From NCBI RefSeq assembly GCF_041734735.1, contig NC_134879.1, forward strand, positions 6,524,810 through 6,588,809: a stretch of 64,000 nt of DNA. The letters are read 5' to 3'. Positions 35,960 to 49,312 of this stretch are shown piece by piece. Source of the DNA: Babylonia areolata. Its lineage: Eukaryota; Mollusca; Gastropoda; Neogastropoda; Buccinidae. The position numbers were made by a program, and so were the translations under genes. The notes beneath the pieces are model-generated. The model was not told the origin of the DNA. It saw only the letters and a program-made list of their open reading frames with translations, and made no database searches. Position 1 is the first letter of the stretch, and each line of letters begins with the position of its first letter.

Positions 35960-38900
35960 TTATAATTAGCTAAATATGACAAACATAGCGATATCGTCCC
36001 TGAATTGTCAGGGACTAGGAGATCTGAAGAAAAGAAGAGATGTGTTTCATTTCCTTAGAAATAAATCATACAATATCTACTGCTTACAAGATACACATTT
36101 TACTTCAAAAACAGAAACATATATCAAATCAGAATGGGGATATGAATGCTTTTTTGCATCCTATAAATCAAATGCAAGGGGAGTGGCAATACTATTGAAT
36201 AACAATTTTGAATTTGAAATCAATAAAATAGAAAGAGACACAAATGGAAACTTTATGATATTCCTAAAAACTATGGAAAAAGATATTTTGTTGGTAAACG
36301 TCTACGGTCCAAATAAAGATGATCCAAACTTTTATGAAAATTTAAAGGAAAAAACATTGACATATGACAATCATGCCACAATGTTAGTGGGTGACTGGAA
36401 TTTAGTTCTTGATCCTTATCTAGATTACGACAATTATAGTAACATCAATAACCCAAAAGCAAAGAATGGTGTATAAAACATGATTACAGAACTTAACAGA
36501 TGTTTGGCGAGAAAATAACCCACAGCTTAAGTGTTTTACATGGAGAAGAAGCTCACCTATAAAACAAAGTAGACTAGATTTTTTTTTTCTTATATCAGAA
36601 GATATTTTGTATAATTTTGAAGACACAGATATTACACCAGGGTATAGAACAGACCACTCAATGATTATTTTGAAACTAAGATTTGGTAAAAATATAAAAC
36701 GTAATACATTTTGGAAATTTAACTGTAGTTTACTCAGAGATAAGCAGTTTATAGATGAAATTAATAAACTAATAGATGAAATTATATGCGAATATTCTAC
36801 AGAACAGTACGATACGGAAACCCTTCACAGAATTTCGTCTATGAACATTGAATTAGTAGTCTCAGATAAGGTATTCATAGACTTCATGCTCATGAAAATA
36901 AGATCTAAAATTATAGCTTATGCCACAATGAAGAAAAAAATGCAAAAGAAAAAGAAGAAATATTAAAAGGAATTGATCTTTTGGGAAAAAAAGAAAACAG
37001 AACAGAAGAAGATATGAAATTCTTAAAAGAAAAACATCAGGAATTAGAGTCTTTGAGAGAGAAAAAGATACAAGGCATTATATTGAGATCAAGAGCAAAA
37101 TGGATAGCAGAAGGAGAAAAGGTAACCAATTATTTTTGTAATTTAGAAAAAAGACATTATGTGAATAAGAGCATGGCCAAACTGATAGATCATAATGGAA
37201 CACTAACAAAAGAACCAATAAAGATAAATCAAGAAGTTAATTCTTATTATAGAAATCTATACACACAGAAAACTTTTGATGCATGCAATATAAGGGATTT
37301 AGTCAGTGAGCTGCCTACACTATCACATGATGAAAGTAATTTGTTGGAAGGAGAAATAAGCTTAGAAGAAGCTAGTTTAGCGTTAAAAAAAAAAAGAAAA
37401 ATGGAAAGAGTCCTGGCACAGATGGATTTGGAGCGGAATTTTATTTTTTAAAAATTAAAAAAATATTTTTTTGAATAAACTGGGTCCTTTTGTAGTGCGT
37501 GCTCTGAACCACTCAATGAAAGACGGAGAACTTGCGGCCACTCAGAAAGAGGAAATCATAACGTGTATCCCGAAACCAGACAAATCTAAAAAATATATAA
37601 ACTGGAGACCCATCTCACTTCTAAATGTTTTATATAAAACTGGATCGACGTGCATAGCAAATAGAATTAAGATGGTTCTTACAAAATTAGTTGACGAAGA
37701 CCAGACAGGTTTTGTTGCAAACAGATACCTGGGAGACAATATAAGGCTCATATACGATTTAATTGATTACCTAGAAACACGACAATTACCTGGACGTCTG
37801 ATTTGCTTAGATTTTGAGAAAGAAAGCGTTTGATTCATTTGATTGGAACTTTTTGTTTAAAGCTTTGAGCGCATATGGATTTGGAGACAATATATGTAGA
37901 TGGATACAAACATTTTATAACAGAATAAAGTCAACTGTTATAGTCTGTAGTCAACGGTCAAACGACAGAATGGTTCTCTGCAGAAAGAGGTTGTAGACAG
38001 GGTGACCCACTCTCTCCCTATTTGTTTATATTATGTGTAGAAATTTTAGCTATTATGATTAGAGAGGATAAAGATATAAAAGGTATAAAGATAAATGATA
38101 AAGATAATAAAACATCACAATCTGCTGACGATGCACAGTTGATGAATACTGGGGACCGTTTATCGTTTGAAAGATCTATTCGACATGTAGAACAATTTGG
38201 CAAGTTTTCAGGACTTTTCATGAACATACAAAAAACACAAGCTATATGGTTAGAAAATAAAATAAAAAAAACATTCAAAAACAAAATATATGCAACATCT
38301 AAACATAAAATGGAATCCAGAAAGATTTAAAATATTAGGAATATGGTTTACAAACGACTTGAAAGATTGTGAACAAATAAATTATACAGAGAAACTCTCC
38401 GAACTGAAGTCCTTATTCAAAATATGGATAAAAAGAAATATCACACCTATAGGACGTGTTGCGGTGTTAAAATCTCCGATCTTATCCAAACTTATTCGCC
38501 TGTGGATCTTGCTCCCAAATCCTCCTGATGATTTTATTAATAGCTGCCAGAAAATGTGTTTTCAGTTCATATGGAATGGAAAAAGAGACAAAGGAATAGA
38601 AAAACAGCAACAAAAAGCGTTAAAGAAGGTGGTTTAAACATACCAGACATAAGAAAATATATTCAAGCATTAAAACTCACTTGGATAAGAAGATTTAAAA
38701 TTACAAAGCATAAATGGAAAAACATTTCAATTGAAATGTTCCCATTTTTCACTGATTTAGAAAGATATGGACCCATGTATGCATTGCGTAAATGTAATAA
38801 TAATTCATTTTGGAAACACACTTTCATGGCTTACAGAGAATTTTGTTGTCAGGTTACACCTAAATCAGATACTGACCTTCTGTCAGAACCAGTCTCCTAT

Positions 38901-39715
38901 AACGAAAAGTTTAAGATTGGAAATAGTACTATGAATCATAGAGACTGGGTTGATAAAGGTGTATACTGTGTTTCGCATTTCCTGAATGACAATGGACACT
39001 TACACAAAACGAATTTTGTGGAAAATATGAAATGAATGTACATTTTCTGGCTTACAATGGTTGCTTAAGAGCAATGAAAAAAATACATGGAACAAGTAGG
39101 TCTTAATGTTCCAACAACCCACATTTTTCCTGATACACCAGGGGCATTAAAAATAATATACTCGACACCTAAAGGATCACAGCGATACTATGATGTTCTG
39201 GCATTTGATGATACAATCCCGAAATCCTGCCACAAGTGGTCTGAGAAACTGGGAACAAATATTAGTTGGGTAAAAGCCTATAACAAACTTCATAAAATTA
39301 AAGACATAAAACTAAGGTGGCTACAATTTCGTATATTACATAGAATCATTGGAACGAATGTTGTTTTGAAGGAAATGGGAATTGTAAACAGTATTGAATT
39401 TGATTTTTGTTTGGAAGTTAAAGATAGTGTTGAACATATATTCTGACGATGCCATTACTCGAAATGCTTTTGGATAAGTCTAGAACTATTAAAAATAAAC
39501 TGTACAGTGTGTGAGAATCTGAAATTCAATGAATGTATAATACTGTTTGGTTTCCATGCTGATATGAAGACAGACTCAGTGCTTGATGTAAGTTCGATAA
39601 ATGCCATCCAAATATTCACGCTTTTGAACATTACATTGTTTCAAGATACAAAATCGAAGAATATATCGCATGTGAAACACACAGCTTCAAAATAAAATGG
39701 TTGCCATACTTACCT
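35960..39715 (+). mobile_element. L1/Tx1-like LINE, degenerate
   Basis: Plus-strand pieces in order: endonuclease (SSLNCQGLGDLKKRRDVF, LQDTHFTSK, VNVYGPNKDDP, VGDWNLVLDP, then DITPGYRTDHSMI); RT (IPKPDKSKKYINWRPISLLN, DEDQTGFVANRYLGDNIR, CLDF, GCRQGDPLSPYLF, SADDAQLM); then a long C-terminal part ending VKDSVEHIF. WRPISLLN and GDPLSPYLF mark the L1/Tx1 lineage. The reading frame shifts repeatedly and contains stops, so it is long dead although nearly full length for ORF2 (about 3.7 kb). Codon use is AT-rich like its surroundings. No ORF1 was found upstream. Confidence 0.88.
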
Positions 39716-39915
39716 TTAATTAGAAACAGCATATAAAAACAATATTTCAAACCATGTATAGAAATAAAACACAACTAAGTTAGATGTTGAAAGAAGAGTG
39801 CAAGTTGATATGTATGGATATGGATATCTGTTACTATATTTGAAGACTTATTTAAAATGACTTATTCAAACATTATCAGTTGTTTTTGCTTAGAATGTTA
39901 TATGTGTATATCACT

Positions 39916-39916
<1 letters not shown>

Positions 39917-39968
<52 letters not shown>
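39917..39968 (+). repeat. (GT)n microsatellite
   Basis: About 25 GT units just downstream of the L1/Tx1-like LINE. Confidence 0.95.
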
Positions 39969-40139
39969 TTATTGTTGTTTTTTTATGTTGTTGTTTGTTT
40001 TTGTTTTATTTTCCTATTGTTACTATGTTTTTGTCAAATGTGTCTTTTCTCTTTTCCCAATATACGTATTTATTCATTTATGTCGTCATGTCAATTGTCC
40101 ATGTGTTATAAAAATGGGAAAATAAAAAAAAAGCTTAAA

Positions 40140-40440
40140 AACATTATACAGACTCGGAAAGAGAGAGGGGGTGGATGGGGAGAGAGAAGGGGAGAAGGAG
40201 AGAGAACAAGGGAGAAAGACAGGCAGAGGTGGAAGGAGACAGAGACAGAGGCAAAGAATGTGTGTACTAGTATATGCATGAGAGACCTAAAAACATCATG
40301 TAGGGTGACAGAAAGACAGAGAGACAGAGGGATGGGGAGAGAGAAAGAGAAAGATAGACAGACCATAGACACTAATATCTCTAGTATACCTATCTATGGA
40401 CAAACAGACAGAGACAGGGAGAGACAGACAGACAAACAGT
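40140..40440 (+). repeat. Purine-rich GA/CAGA low-complexity stretch
   Basis: Irregular gagagagag, gacagacag and agagacagag motifs over 300 bases. Confidence 0.85.
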
Positions 40441-40449
40441 GATGTCTCA

Positions 40450-40789
40450 TAGTTCATGGATTGTTAGTGTTTGTGGATAAATATCCATATCAACACTTGG
40501 AGAATGTGTTGGGGTTTTTTTAACATTTATATTCCACGCTTACCTCAAAATAGATTCGTACCATCCACAGACATCACCATCATGATGGGTTTCTGAATAT
40601 CTCGTGTTTTTGACCGTAACGGCAGACTATAGACATAATACGAATTTTAAGTTCCCGAAGACGTGAAAAACTACGTCCGCACCAAATAGCCAGCTGTTGA
40701 TCAGCCAGTGTCAGTGTGGTTCAAATTCGGAGACGTGCACATCATCATGAGCTCAATGACTCACTGATATCGGCTGCCTGGGAGCTGAC

Positions 40790-40824
<35 letters not shown>

Positions 40825-40860
40825 ATGCACATCGTAGATAGATAGACAAATAGATAGATA

Positions 40861-40908
<48 letters not shown>

Positions 40909-41460
40909 AGAGAATATTAGTTACATGTATTACCCAGCCTGGCTTCGCAAGAAATAGGCCTACATTTAGAAGCAATCTTAAAGTGGAATACGGTGAATGA
41001 GCTAGCCGTGTGACGTAAAACAGATCAGTGTGACCGCGCAACACGTAAGCTCAAGAAACACGTCTTCATCACTAGCTCTTTTTATGGAACACCGTTCCTG
41101 ATAGGAAACAGTGATTCATAATAGAGCTGGTACGTGTTTCATAGTATGAATAATGTAGTCACCCACAACCATGCCTGCTTCCTCTATTTGGAAATAAATT
41201 ATGCATAAATGCTGCCTTGTTTCTAAGTGCTTGGACTGTATTATTGTGATATTCGTCTAGAAATGTGTAGAACACAGAAAATTATTCGCACGAAACAAAT
41301 TTTGAAATTTTACTTTCCGCTTCACAGTTGTTTCTGCGATCGCCATCTCCAACACTGACCAACGGTCACTGGAGGTATTTCTTGTTTACTGCTGGATTTT
41401 CGAAACTTCCCCCTTTATTTCGTTTGAGCCATGTTTTATAATATCATATCAACCTCACCT
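40450..41460. other. No gene seen
   Basis: Apart from the TG/GATA/CA tract, unique-looking sequence without a coding signal. Confidence 0.5.
40794..40907 (+). repeat. (TG)n ... (GATA)n ... (CA)n inverted microsatellite pair
   Basis: A (TG)n tract (40800-40824) and a (CA)n tract (40862-40905) are complementary and separated by a tagatagatagaca spacer, so the strand can fold into a hairpin. Confidence 0.85.
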
Positions 41461-41462
41461 CA

Positions 41463-44255
41463 CCTCAGGCCCATAACTACAGAGTAGTCGTTGGGGGAAA
41501 CCTGAGGACCGCAGACGCAACCTCCCTTCTCCATCTGTCTCTGTCAGCAGCCGCTGGCAGCAGCTCACGTGTATGGAGTCCGGTCCATTTTTTTATGTTC
41601 TCATGCCAGTTCTTCCGCTGTCTTCCTCTTCTTCTCCCGCCCTCGATGGTGCCTTGCATGACTGTTTTGGACAGACTGGTGTGTCGAGTGTTGTGCCCAA
41701 ACCATATCAGCTTGCGGCTCTTCACAGTTGAAAGGAGAGGTTCCTGAGGTCCAGCAAGTTCTTAATTCTGCTCCGTACATATTCATTGGTTCTGTGCTCG
41801 ATCCAGGAAATTTCAAGGAGCTTCCTCAGGCATTTGTTCTCGAAAGCCTGGATCTTCCTTTCAGTTTCGGCCGTCAGTGTCTATGCCTCGCATCCATACA
41901 GTACAATGGAGACCACCAGGGCTTTGTAGAGTTTGAATTTTGTGGAGAATCGGATGTTACTTTTCCACACTCTGTTCAGTTTGGTCATGGCTGCGGTGGC
42001 TGTGCCAATACGAATTCTTATTTCTGCTTTGCTGCTTTCATCTTTAGTCAGGGTTGCTCCTAGATATTTGAAGTTTCCGACATCTTCCAGTTGTTCTCCG
42101 TTCATGAAAATAGTGCCATGGTCCATGTTCACGCTGTTTGCCATGGTTTTGGTTTTCTCTGTGCTGACCTCCATTCCGTAAGCACCCGCTCTATCAACAA
42201 GTCTGTTGGTAAGTTCCTGCAGTTCTTCGTTCGTTCCCCCCATCAGATCTATATCATCAGCAAACTGGAGGTTGCATATTCGTCTGCCACCAATGGAGAT
42301 AGAAGTCTCATGGTTTTGCAGTGCCTCCTGCATTATCCTTTCCAAGAATAGATTAAACAACACAGGAGAAAGGATACAGCCTTGTCTGACAACGACGGTC
42401 GTTCTGAAAAACTCCCCTAGTTGGTTGTTGGGAGCACTGCACTGTTGGAATTCTTGTATAGGGCTTCTATCACGCTCACGATGCCTTCGTCGATTCCATA
42501 TCCCCTCAGCTCATGCCAAACCCTGTCAAACGCTTTATTGAAGTCAATAAAGTTGTGGAACAAGTCGCGTTGGTGTTGAAGGTGCTTCTCAATGAGTATT
42601 CTGCAATTGAATATTTGCTGAATGGTGCTTCTTCCCTTTCTGAAACCAGCTTGTTCTTCGGCGAGTACTTCTTCAGCCCTTGACTTTAGTCTGTTGAGGA
42701 GGATTCATAGCATGATCTTGCTTGTGTGACTAATAAGATTAATGGTCCTATAATTCTGGCACTGTCTCAGGTTGCCCTTCTTTGGCAGAGGAATCACCAG
42801 TGATTGCGTCCACTGTTCTGGCCATCTCTTCTCGTCAAGTATTTTCTGGCACACCGCTTGAAGGACTGCAACATACGCCTCACCACCTTGGCGCAACATT
42901 TCTGCTGGGATATTGTCCACACCCGGTGATTTCCCTTCTTTCAAGCTTCGTATTGCGTTTCTGACCTCCTCCTTCAGTATGGGTGGTCAATAGTTGTCAC
43001 GTTCAGCTGACAGAGTGTCGTTTTCCAATATGGAGCTATCTGGGTGGAACTAGTGGTTATACAGGTCAGTGCAGTATTCTGTCCACCTTTCCAGGGCGTC
43101 TTCACTGTCTGAAAGGAGTTTGCCTTCTTTGTCCTCTATTATGGCAGTTCTTGCTTGACTTGACTGAGTGAGGCTTCTTAGCGTGCTGTATGCCTGTTTG
43201 CTGCTCCCACTTTCAAAGCCTTTTTCAATCTCATTGCACTGTTCCTCTATCCAGTTTTCTTCTGCCTCCTTCATCTTCCTTCTCACCTTCCTGTTAGCTT
43301 CCTGGTATTGCCATCTTGCTAAATCACTTTCATTCCTTTCACCCTTGAGTTCACGTCTCATGTCACACAGGTCGAGAATTTCGTATGTGATCCATGGTTT
43401 CTTTTTCTTTCTTTCCCTTCCGAGGAGTTCTTCGCCGGCGTCCATGTACACTTCGTTGGCGTTGTTGATAATGTATCCATGTCCTCTAGAAGGTTCAGTG
43501 CAGCGAACTTTCCACCTACCTGGGCGTTAAATACCTCGGCTATCTCCGGGTCTTTCAGTTTCTCCATGTTAAAGCGGATGCGAGGGCTCTTTGAGAATTG
43601 CTTCGCTTTGAGTTTGAGCTTAAAGGTTGCCAGAACAAGGTCATGGTCGCTTCCAATGTCAGCGCCTGGGAAAGTTCTTGTCTGTGCCTTGTTAATGCTC
43701 GACTTGAAGCATTGTGGTGCCAGAATGAAGTCAATTTGGTTATGCACTTGCCCATTGGGTGAATGCCAAGTCGCAGTCCCAGAGAGATTGTGTGGGTGAA
43801 GGGTGTTGGCTACAGTAAGGCGATGGCTTTTAGCAAATTCTAGCAGTCGGATGCCTCGTTCGTTTGTTTCTCCCAAGTCGAATTTTCCTACTGTTCCAGC
43901 CCAGTCGTTGTAAGTGTCAGGCCCAATTTTGGCATTCCAATCACCTTGTACTATGAGGATGTCTTTCTTTGGAATCTTTGCAATCATGGAATCCAGTTGT
44001 TCATAAAACTTCTCAACTTCTTCATCCTCATCCTCAGATGTAGGAGCATACACTTGGATATGCTCATGTTTTGCGGCTTGGCTGCAATTAGGATATGGAT
44101 GAGTCGGCTAGATACAGGCGTACAGCTGAGAACATTGTTGGTTGCTTCTTTATTCACTATGATGGCTACTCCGTGTCGGTGTAACTTGTCTTCGCCGATG
44201 TACCACATCTTATGCCCTTCGTCAGGGCAGCAGTGTGGATGCAAGTGTCGCGGCT
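41463..44255 (-). mobile_element. RTE-like LINE, nearly full length but broken
   Basis: Minus strand: endonuclease missing its first part (MYAPTSEDEDEEVEKFYEQL, GDWNAKIGPDTYNDW, GSDHDLVLATF), then KEGKSPGVDNIPAEML, IPLPKKGNLRQCQNYRTINL, EQAGFRKGRSTIQQIFNC, DFNKAFDRVWHE, GCILSPVLFNLF and LQFADDIDLMGG (RT catalytic pair kept). The end is GGRRRGRQRKNWHENIKKW, a hallmark of RTE-clade C-termini. Several frame changes occur, near 42.4, 42.7 and 43.0 kb among others. The 5' end is truncated inside the endonuclease. Confidence 0.88.
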
Positions 44256-44359
44256 TTTAGGCGCTATCATCCTTTTTGCCAGATCAATTAGGACTTTATA
44301 TTTATTCCTTCTTTTTTTTCTATAACTTTATATAAGAGTGCGCAACATTACTAATGTTA

Positions 44360-44790
44360 TGGCTAGCTTCCTATGGAGAAATTAACTTGGAATCCATAAT
44401 CCTTCCAGTGTTTATCTAATAAATTCTTAAAACTGTTAAGTGTTCCTGCAGTGACAATGGTACTGGGCAGATTATTCCAGAAGTTAACAACCCTGTTAGT
44501 AAAAAAGTGCGCAGTGAAAAAAGGTTTGATCTGGTGAATGTCTTCATTAGTTTTAGTGGGTGTCCCCAGATATGATTACTGTCCTTTTGAGTGAAAAGAT
44601 TTTGAATAGTGCTCTTATCATAAAGTACATGTAGTATCTTATATGTCTCAATCATATCACCCCATAACATGCGATATTCCAGGCTTAGGTATTTCAAACT
44701 GTTTAGTCTTTCTTCATAGGACATACTACTTGTCCCTATAATTTGTTTGGTAAATCTTTTCTGTACGTTTTCAATCAAGTCAGTATGGTT
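44360..44790 (-). mobile_element. CR1-like LINE 3' fragment
   Basis: Minus-strand ENVQKRFTKQIIGTSSMSYE, LEYRMLWGDMIETYKILHV, then in another frame NSFKNLLDKHWKDYGFQ. The VQKRFTK...SYEERL...SLEYRR...DHW pattern is the end of CR1-clade RT proteins. A frame shift falls near 44450. It abuts the RTE-like copy on the same strand. Confidence 0.8.
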
Positions 44791-44799
44791 TTTTTAAGG

Positions 44800-46390
44800 A
44801 AAGAGGACATTACCATATTCCATATAGACACTGTTCCATATTTGGTGCTTATCCCCTATGTTATGTTTGTATGTAGATAGATAAGATGGATTTTCTTCTC
44901 ACATAGTTGTGCCAGTGACAAACCTCTTGCTGCCCTGGATAATTTCACATGCGCAAGGTGCAAGCTGCAGGGGACTTGTTTTTCCGCCTTCACCGAAGTT
45001 GTGTACCTTATGAACGTACACACACCCATCTCAACAGAACATGATTCTCTCTCTCTCTCTCATTACTATATCATGGGCGTCACCATCATTGTTAGCTGCA
45101 CCCTCCCCTCCCCTCCCCCCCAACCCCCGCCACCCATCTCTCTCTCTCTCTCTCTCTCTGTATACAGTTCTCGATCGCATAGCTCAGTACCAGGGAGTAA
45201 ACCTCTCTTTGGATGCGTTCATGTGTGTGTGTGTGTGCGTGTCCCGTGTGTATGTGTGTGTGTCCCGTGTGTGTGTGTGCGTTTCGTGTGCGCATTATTA
45301 CTAGGCCCAGCCTACACTACCACAGAAGCTGACGATCCACTTGAGCTTCCACCCTTCTCTCACTCCGCCACTACAACACAGACACAATAAGAGAATGCTC
45401 AGACAAACCATGCCTACATCACTATATTGTTATTGCCCACAATGTGCGCAGATCGTGGGGTCGATCGAGCGGCGTGTCAAGGATGTGAGTCAGTGAAGTG
45501 GTAAGCTGTCAGGATGTGAGTCGAGTGGTTTGCAATCAGGATGTTTCACTGAGGAGACAGACATGGACACCAGGCTGCAGGACCGGTCTATCCACACCGC
45601 CGCCATCACGTGCCGATTTCTACTACTGCACCCCTGAACTTCTGTCAGTGCCTTCTGCAACAATACGCCCTGGTAACAGTGTTCCTCCCACAAGCAAGGG
45701 TTGCTGTATTGGTTTTAGTGTTGTTGTTTTGTTTTTTTCTTCCCTGTGGTGAGGGGTTACCATCTGCTGCGAGTGTTTCCAAACGTGTATGCATCCACAT
45801 TGCTGCCTTCACGTGATCTACACAACGGATGTGAACATCAGTGAGTGAAACTGTCATTGGACTCCACATACACCCTGGCGACACTTTTGAGATTCTCACA
45901 AACGTCCCGCCTACAAGAGTGTTTTCCGTAAAAATATCTTGTGGGTGTTTCTGTACTGTGTTGTTACTGAGTGACGTTGATAATTCAGATTTCGAGAAGA
46001 AAACAGCGGTGTGGTGAAGAATAAAGATGTTACAAGTGCTACAAAAGTGCTGCAGAGCGTGTTAAGAAGGATCCTGTTGAATCTGTTGCGTACATTTTTT
46101 CACAGTATCTTTCACCATCTCAAAAATTATTTCAAGGTATCAGAATCTTTGAAATCACATATATCTTTAAAAAGGCAAAAGCGTAAATATATGTGTCAGT
46201 ACATTTCACAGCTGGAAATGTGACGAGATCAACACCCATGATTAAGAAACCGTGACAGAAGCGATCGTTGAACAACAGGAACTTGGTATGAAATCAGTCC
46301 TGACACAGAGCTAAGAGAAGGGCTGCAGCGGCAGGTCTGAACAACAGGTGCTTGGTAAAACAATAAACAGATAAATGATTTTTTTTTAAA
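44800..46390. other. Region upstream of the GTPase gene
   Basis: CT and GT tracts at 45050-45290, then about 1 kb of balanced composition (45300-46390) that could hold upstream regulatory sequence or a 5' untranslated exon. No coding exon was recognised. Confidence 0.5.
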
Positions 46391-46391
46391 T

Positions 46392-46407
46392 TATATATAT
46401 ATAAAAA
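46392..46407 (+). promoter_or_regulatory. Possible TATA box of the GTPase gene
   Basis: A TATATATATATAAAAA run lies about 175-190 bases upstream of the ATG and would give a 5' leader of roughly 150 bases. It is an AT-rich tract in AT-rich DNA, so it could be coincidental. Confidence 0.3.
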
Positions 46408-46579
46408 TCCAGGACTCCCTCAAACAACGCAGTCTTAACCGACCCAAGCCCGGCAGAACAGAACTCGGCCTTAAGGGCGTCAGACAATAGGTCACTATTC
46501 TCAGCTCTACAAAACAGACACGAACCACATCGCAACGAAACCATCATCACCGACTAATAATCCCTGACCACTGACAACA

Positions 46580-46766
46580 ATGGCGGCCATGAGACGGCGC
46601 GGCAGCAAGGACGCCGGCGGGGGCAGCAAAGGGGTCAAGGCCAGTGCCAGCGTGGTGGTGGCGGTGGTGGGGGATGTCGGGGTGGGCAAGACGTGCCTGC
46701 TGCTGGCCTATCTGTCCGGAAAGTGCCCCTCAGATTACCTGCAGGGGCCTGTCGACTGGCATTCAG
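46580..46766 (+). CDS. GTPase exon 1: N-terminus, P-loop, start of switch I
   Basis: The start is the ATG in a fair Kozak context (acaacaATGg); a second Met follows three codons later. The exon is GC-rich, unlike its surroundings. It encodes a basic, Gly-rich leader (MRRRGSKDAGGG), strand beta-1 (VVVAVV) and the P-loop GDVGVGKTCLL. The donor CATTCAG/gtgagg is near consensus. The last base begins a Glu codon completed by exon 2 (phase 1). Confidence 0.9.
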
Positions 46767-49280
46767 GTGAGGGGTGGCATTGTTTTTTGGTTTTGGTTGG
46801 GTTTTTTTTTGGGGGGGGTTAAATTATTTTTGTGTATGTGTGTTGTGAGGGATGGAGGTGATGGTGGTGGTAGTGTTGAGATTGGTGGGTCAATGGGGTT
46901 GTGGTGGTGGTGACTGCTATAATCAGGGGTGTAAATGATGGTGGTGGTAGTGCTGAGAGTGGGGGGGTTGGAGGTGATGGTAGTAGTGGTGGTGGATCAA
47001 AGGATGGTGGTTGTGGTGGTGATTGCTGTAGTGAGGGGTGAAGGTGATGGTAGTGGTGGGTCAAAGGATGGTGGTGGTGGTGGTGATTGCTGTAGTGAGG
47101 GGTGAAGGTGATGGTGGTGGTGATACTGGTGGATCAAAGGATGGTGGTTGTGGTGGTGATTGCTGTAGTGAGGGGTGAAGGTGATGGTGGTGGTAGCGGT
47201 GGGTCAAAGGATGGTGGTGGTGGTGGTGTTTGCTGTATTGAGGGGTGGAGTTGATGGTGGTGGTGATACTGGTGGGCCAAAGGATGGTGGTGGTGGTGGT
47301 GTTTGCTGTAGTGAGGGGTGAAGGTGATGGTAGTGGTGGGTCAAAGGATGGTGGTGGTGGTGTTTGCTGTATTGAGGGGTGGAGTTGATGGTGGTGGTGA
47401 TACTGGTGGGTCAAAGGATGGTGGTGGTGGTGGTGGTGATTGCTGTATTGAGGGGTGGAGTTGATGGTGGTGGTGATACTGGTGGGTCAAAGGATGGTGG
47501 TGGTGGTGGTGTTTGCTGTAGTGAGGGGTGGAGGTGATGGTGGTGGTAGTGGTGGGTGAAGGGATGGTGGTAGTGATTGCTGTATTGAGGGGTGGAGGTG
47601 GCAGTGGTGGGTGAAGGGATGGTGGTGGTGGTGGTGGTGATTGCTGCAGTGATGGGGTGGAGGTGGTGGTGGTAGTGGTGGTAGTGGTGGTAGTGGCGGG
47701 TCAGGGGGTCGTGGTGGTGATTACTGTAGTTAGAGTGGAAATGATATTGGTGATGGTGGTGAGAGTGGCGGGCGGAGTTGGTGGTGGTGGTAGTGGTGGG
47801 TCAAAGGATGGTGGTGGTGGTTATTGCTGTAGTGAGGAGTGGAGGTGATGGTGGAAGTGGTGGGTCAGGGGTTTGTGGTGGTGGTGGTGGTGGTTGCTGT
47901 AGTGAGGGGTGGAAGTGATGGTGGTGGTAGTGGTCATGGGGTGGTGGTGAGGGTTTTGGTTGTGATGTTGTGGTGGTGATAGTGATTGCTGTTTTGGTGG
48001 AGTCAGTCATGGTGATTTTGTCGATGTTGGTGACTGTCATTGTGGTATTGGAAGTGGTGATGGTGTTTTTGTGGTGTTGGTGACTGTTGTTGTGGTGATG
48101 CAAGTGGTGATGGTGTTTTTGTGGTGTTGGTGACTGTTGTTGTGGTGATGCAAGTGGTGATGGTGTTTTTGTTGTGTTGGTGACTGTTGTTGTGGTGATG
48201 CAAGTGGTGATGGTGTTTTTGTGGTGTTGGTGACTGTTGTTGTGGTGATGCAAGTGGTGATGGTGTTTTTGTGGTGTTGGTGACTGTTGTTGTGGTGATG
48301 CAAGTGGTGATGGTGTTTTTGTGGTGTTGGTGACTGTTGTTGTGGTGATGCAAGTGGTGATGGTGTTTTTGTGGTGTTGGTGACTGTTGTTGTGGTGATA
48401 GAAGTGGTGATGGTGTTTTTGTGGTGTTGGTGACTGTTGTTGTGGTGATGCAAGTGGTGATGGTGTTTTTGTGGTGTTGGTGACTGTTGTTGTGGTGATG
48501 CAAGTGGTGATGGTGTTTTTGTGGTGTTGGTGACTGTTGTTGTGGTGATGCAAGTGGTGATGGTGTTTTTGTGGTGTTGGTGACTGTTGTTGTGGTGATG
48601 CAAGTGGTGATGGTGTTTTTGTGGTGTTGGTGACTGTTGTTGTGGTGATGCAAGTGGTGATGGTGTTTTTGTGGTGTTGGTGACTGTTGTTGTGGTGATG
48701 CAAGTGGTGATGGTGTTTTTGTGGTGTTGGTGACTGTTGTTGTGGTGATGCAAGTGGTGATGGTGTTTTTGTGGTGTTGGTGACTGTTGTTGTGGTGATA
48801 GAAGTGGTGATGGTGTTTTTGTGGTGTTGGTGACTGTTGTTGTGGTGATGCAAGTGGTGATGGTGTTTTTGTGGTGTTGGTGACTGTTGTTGTGGTGATG
48901 GTGTTTTTGTGGTGTTGGTGACTGTTGCGGTTGTGGTGGAAGCAGTGATGGCTTTTGCTGTCGGTGGTTATGATGCTGTTGACTGATGATGTGGCGGTAA
49001 TGACGTTTTTTTCCCCCATGCACGCGTGTGTGCCTGTGCGTGCCTGTGTGTGGGTGAAACAACAACAACAACAAACAAACTTTACTTCAAGTAACATTTT
49101 GTAGAAACAGCGTTTCTGACGAACAAAGATTATCATAAAGAATAGGGCCAAAGCAACAGGCCAACGTCCAACCCACACTTGCGAACTTATGGTATGTGCT
49201 CTTCTCGTAAAAAAAAAATAATAATAATAATAAAAATAAAGAAAAGACATTGGATTTCACACAGTAAAATATCATTTCTT

Positions 49281-49312
<32 letters not shown>

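Noticed and set aside
47801-49250. His/Thr/Pro-rich minus-strand ORFs of up to 415 codons
   Set aside because: Complement of the GGT-rich and 50-bp minisatellites in a host intron; all three frames are open and give shifted copies of the same peptide.
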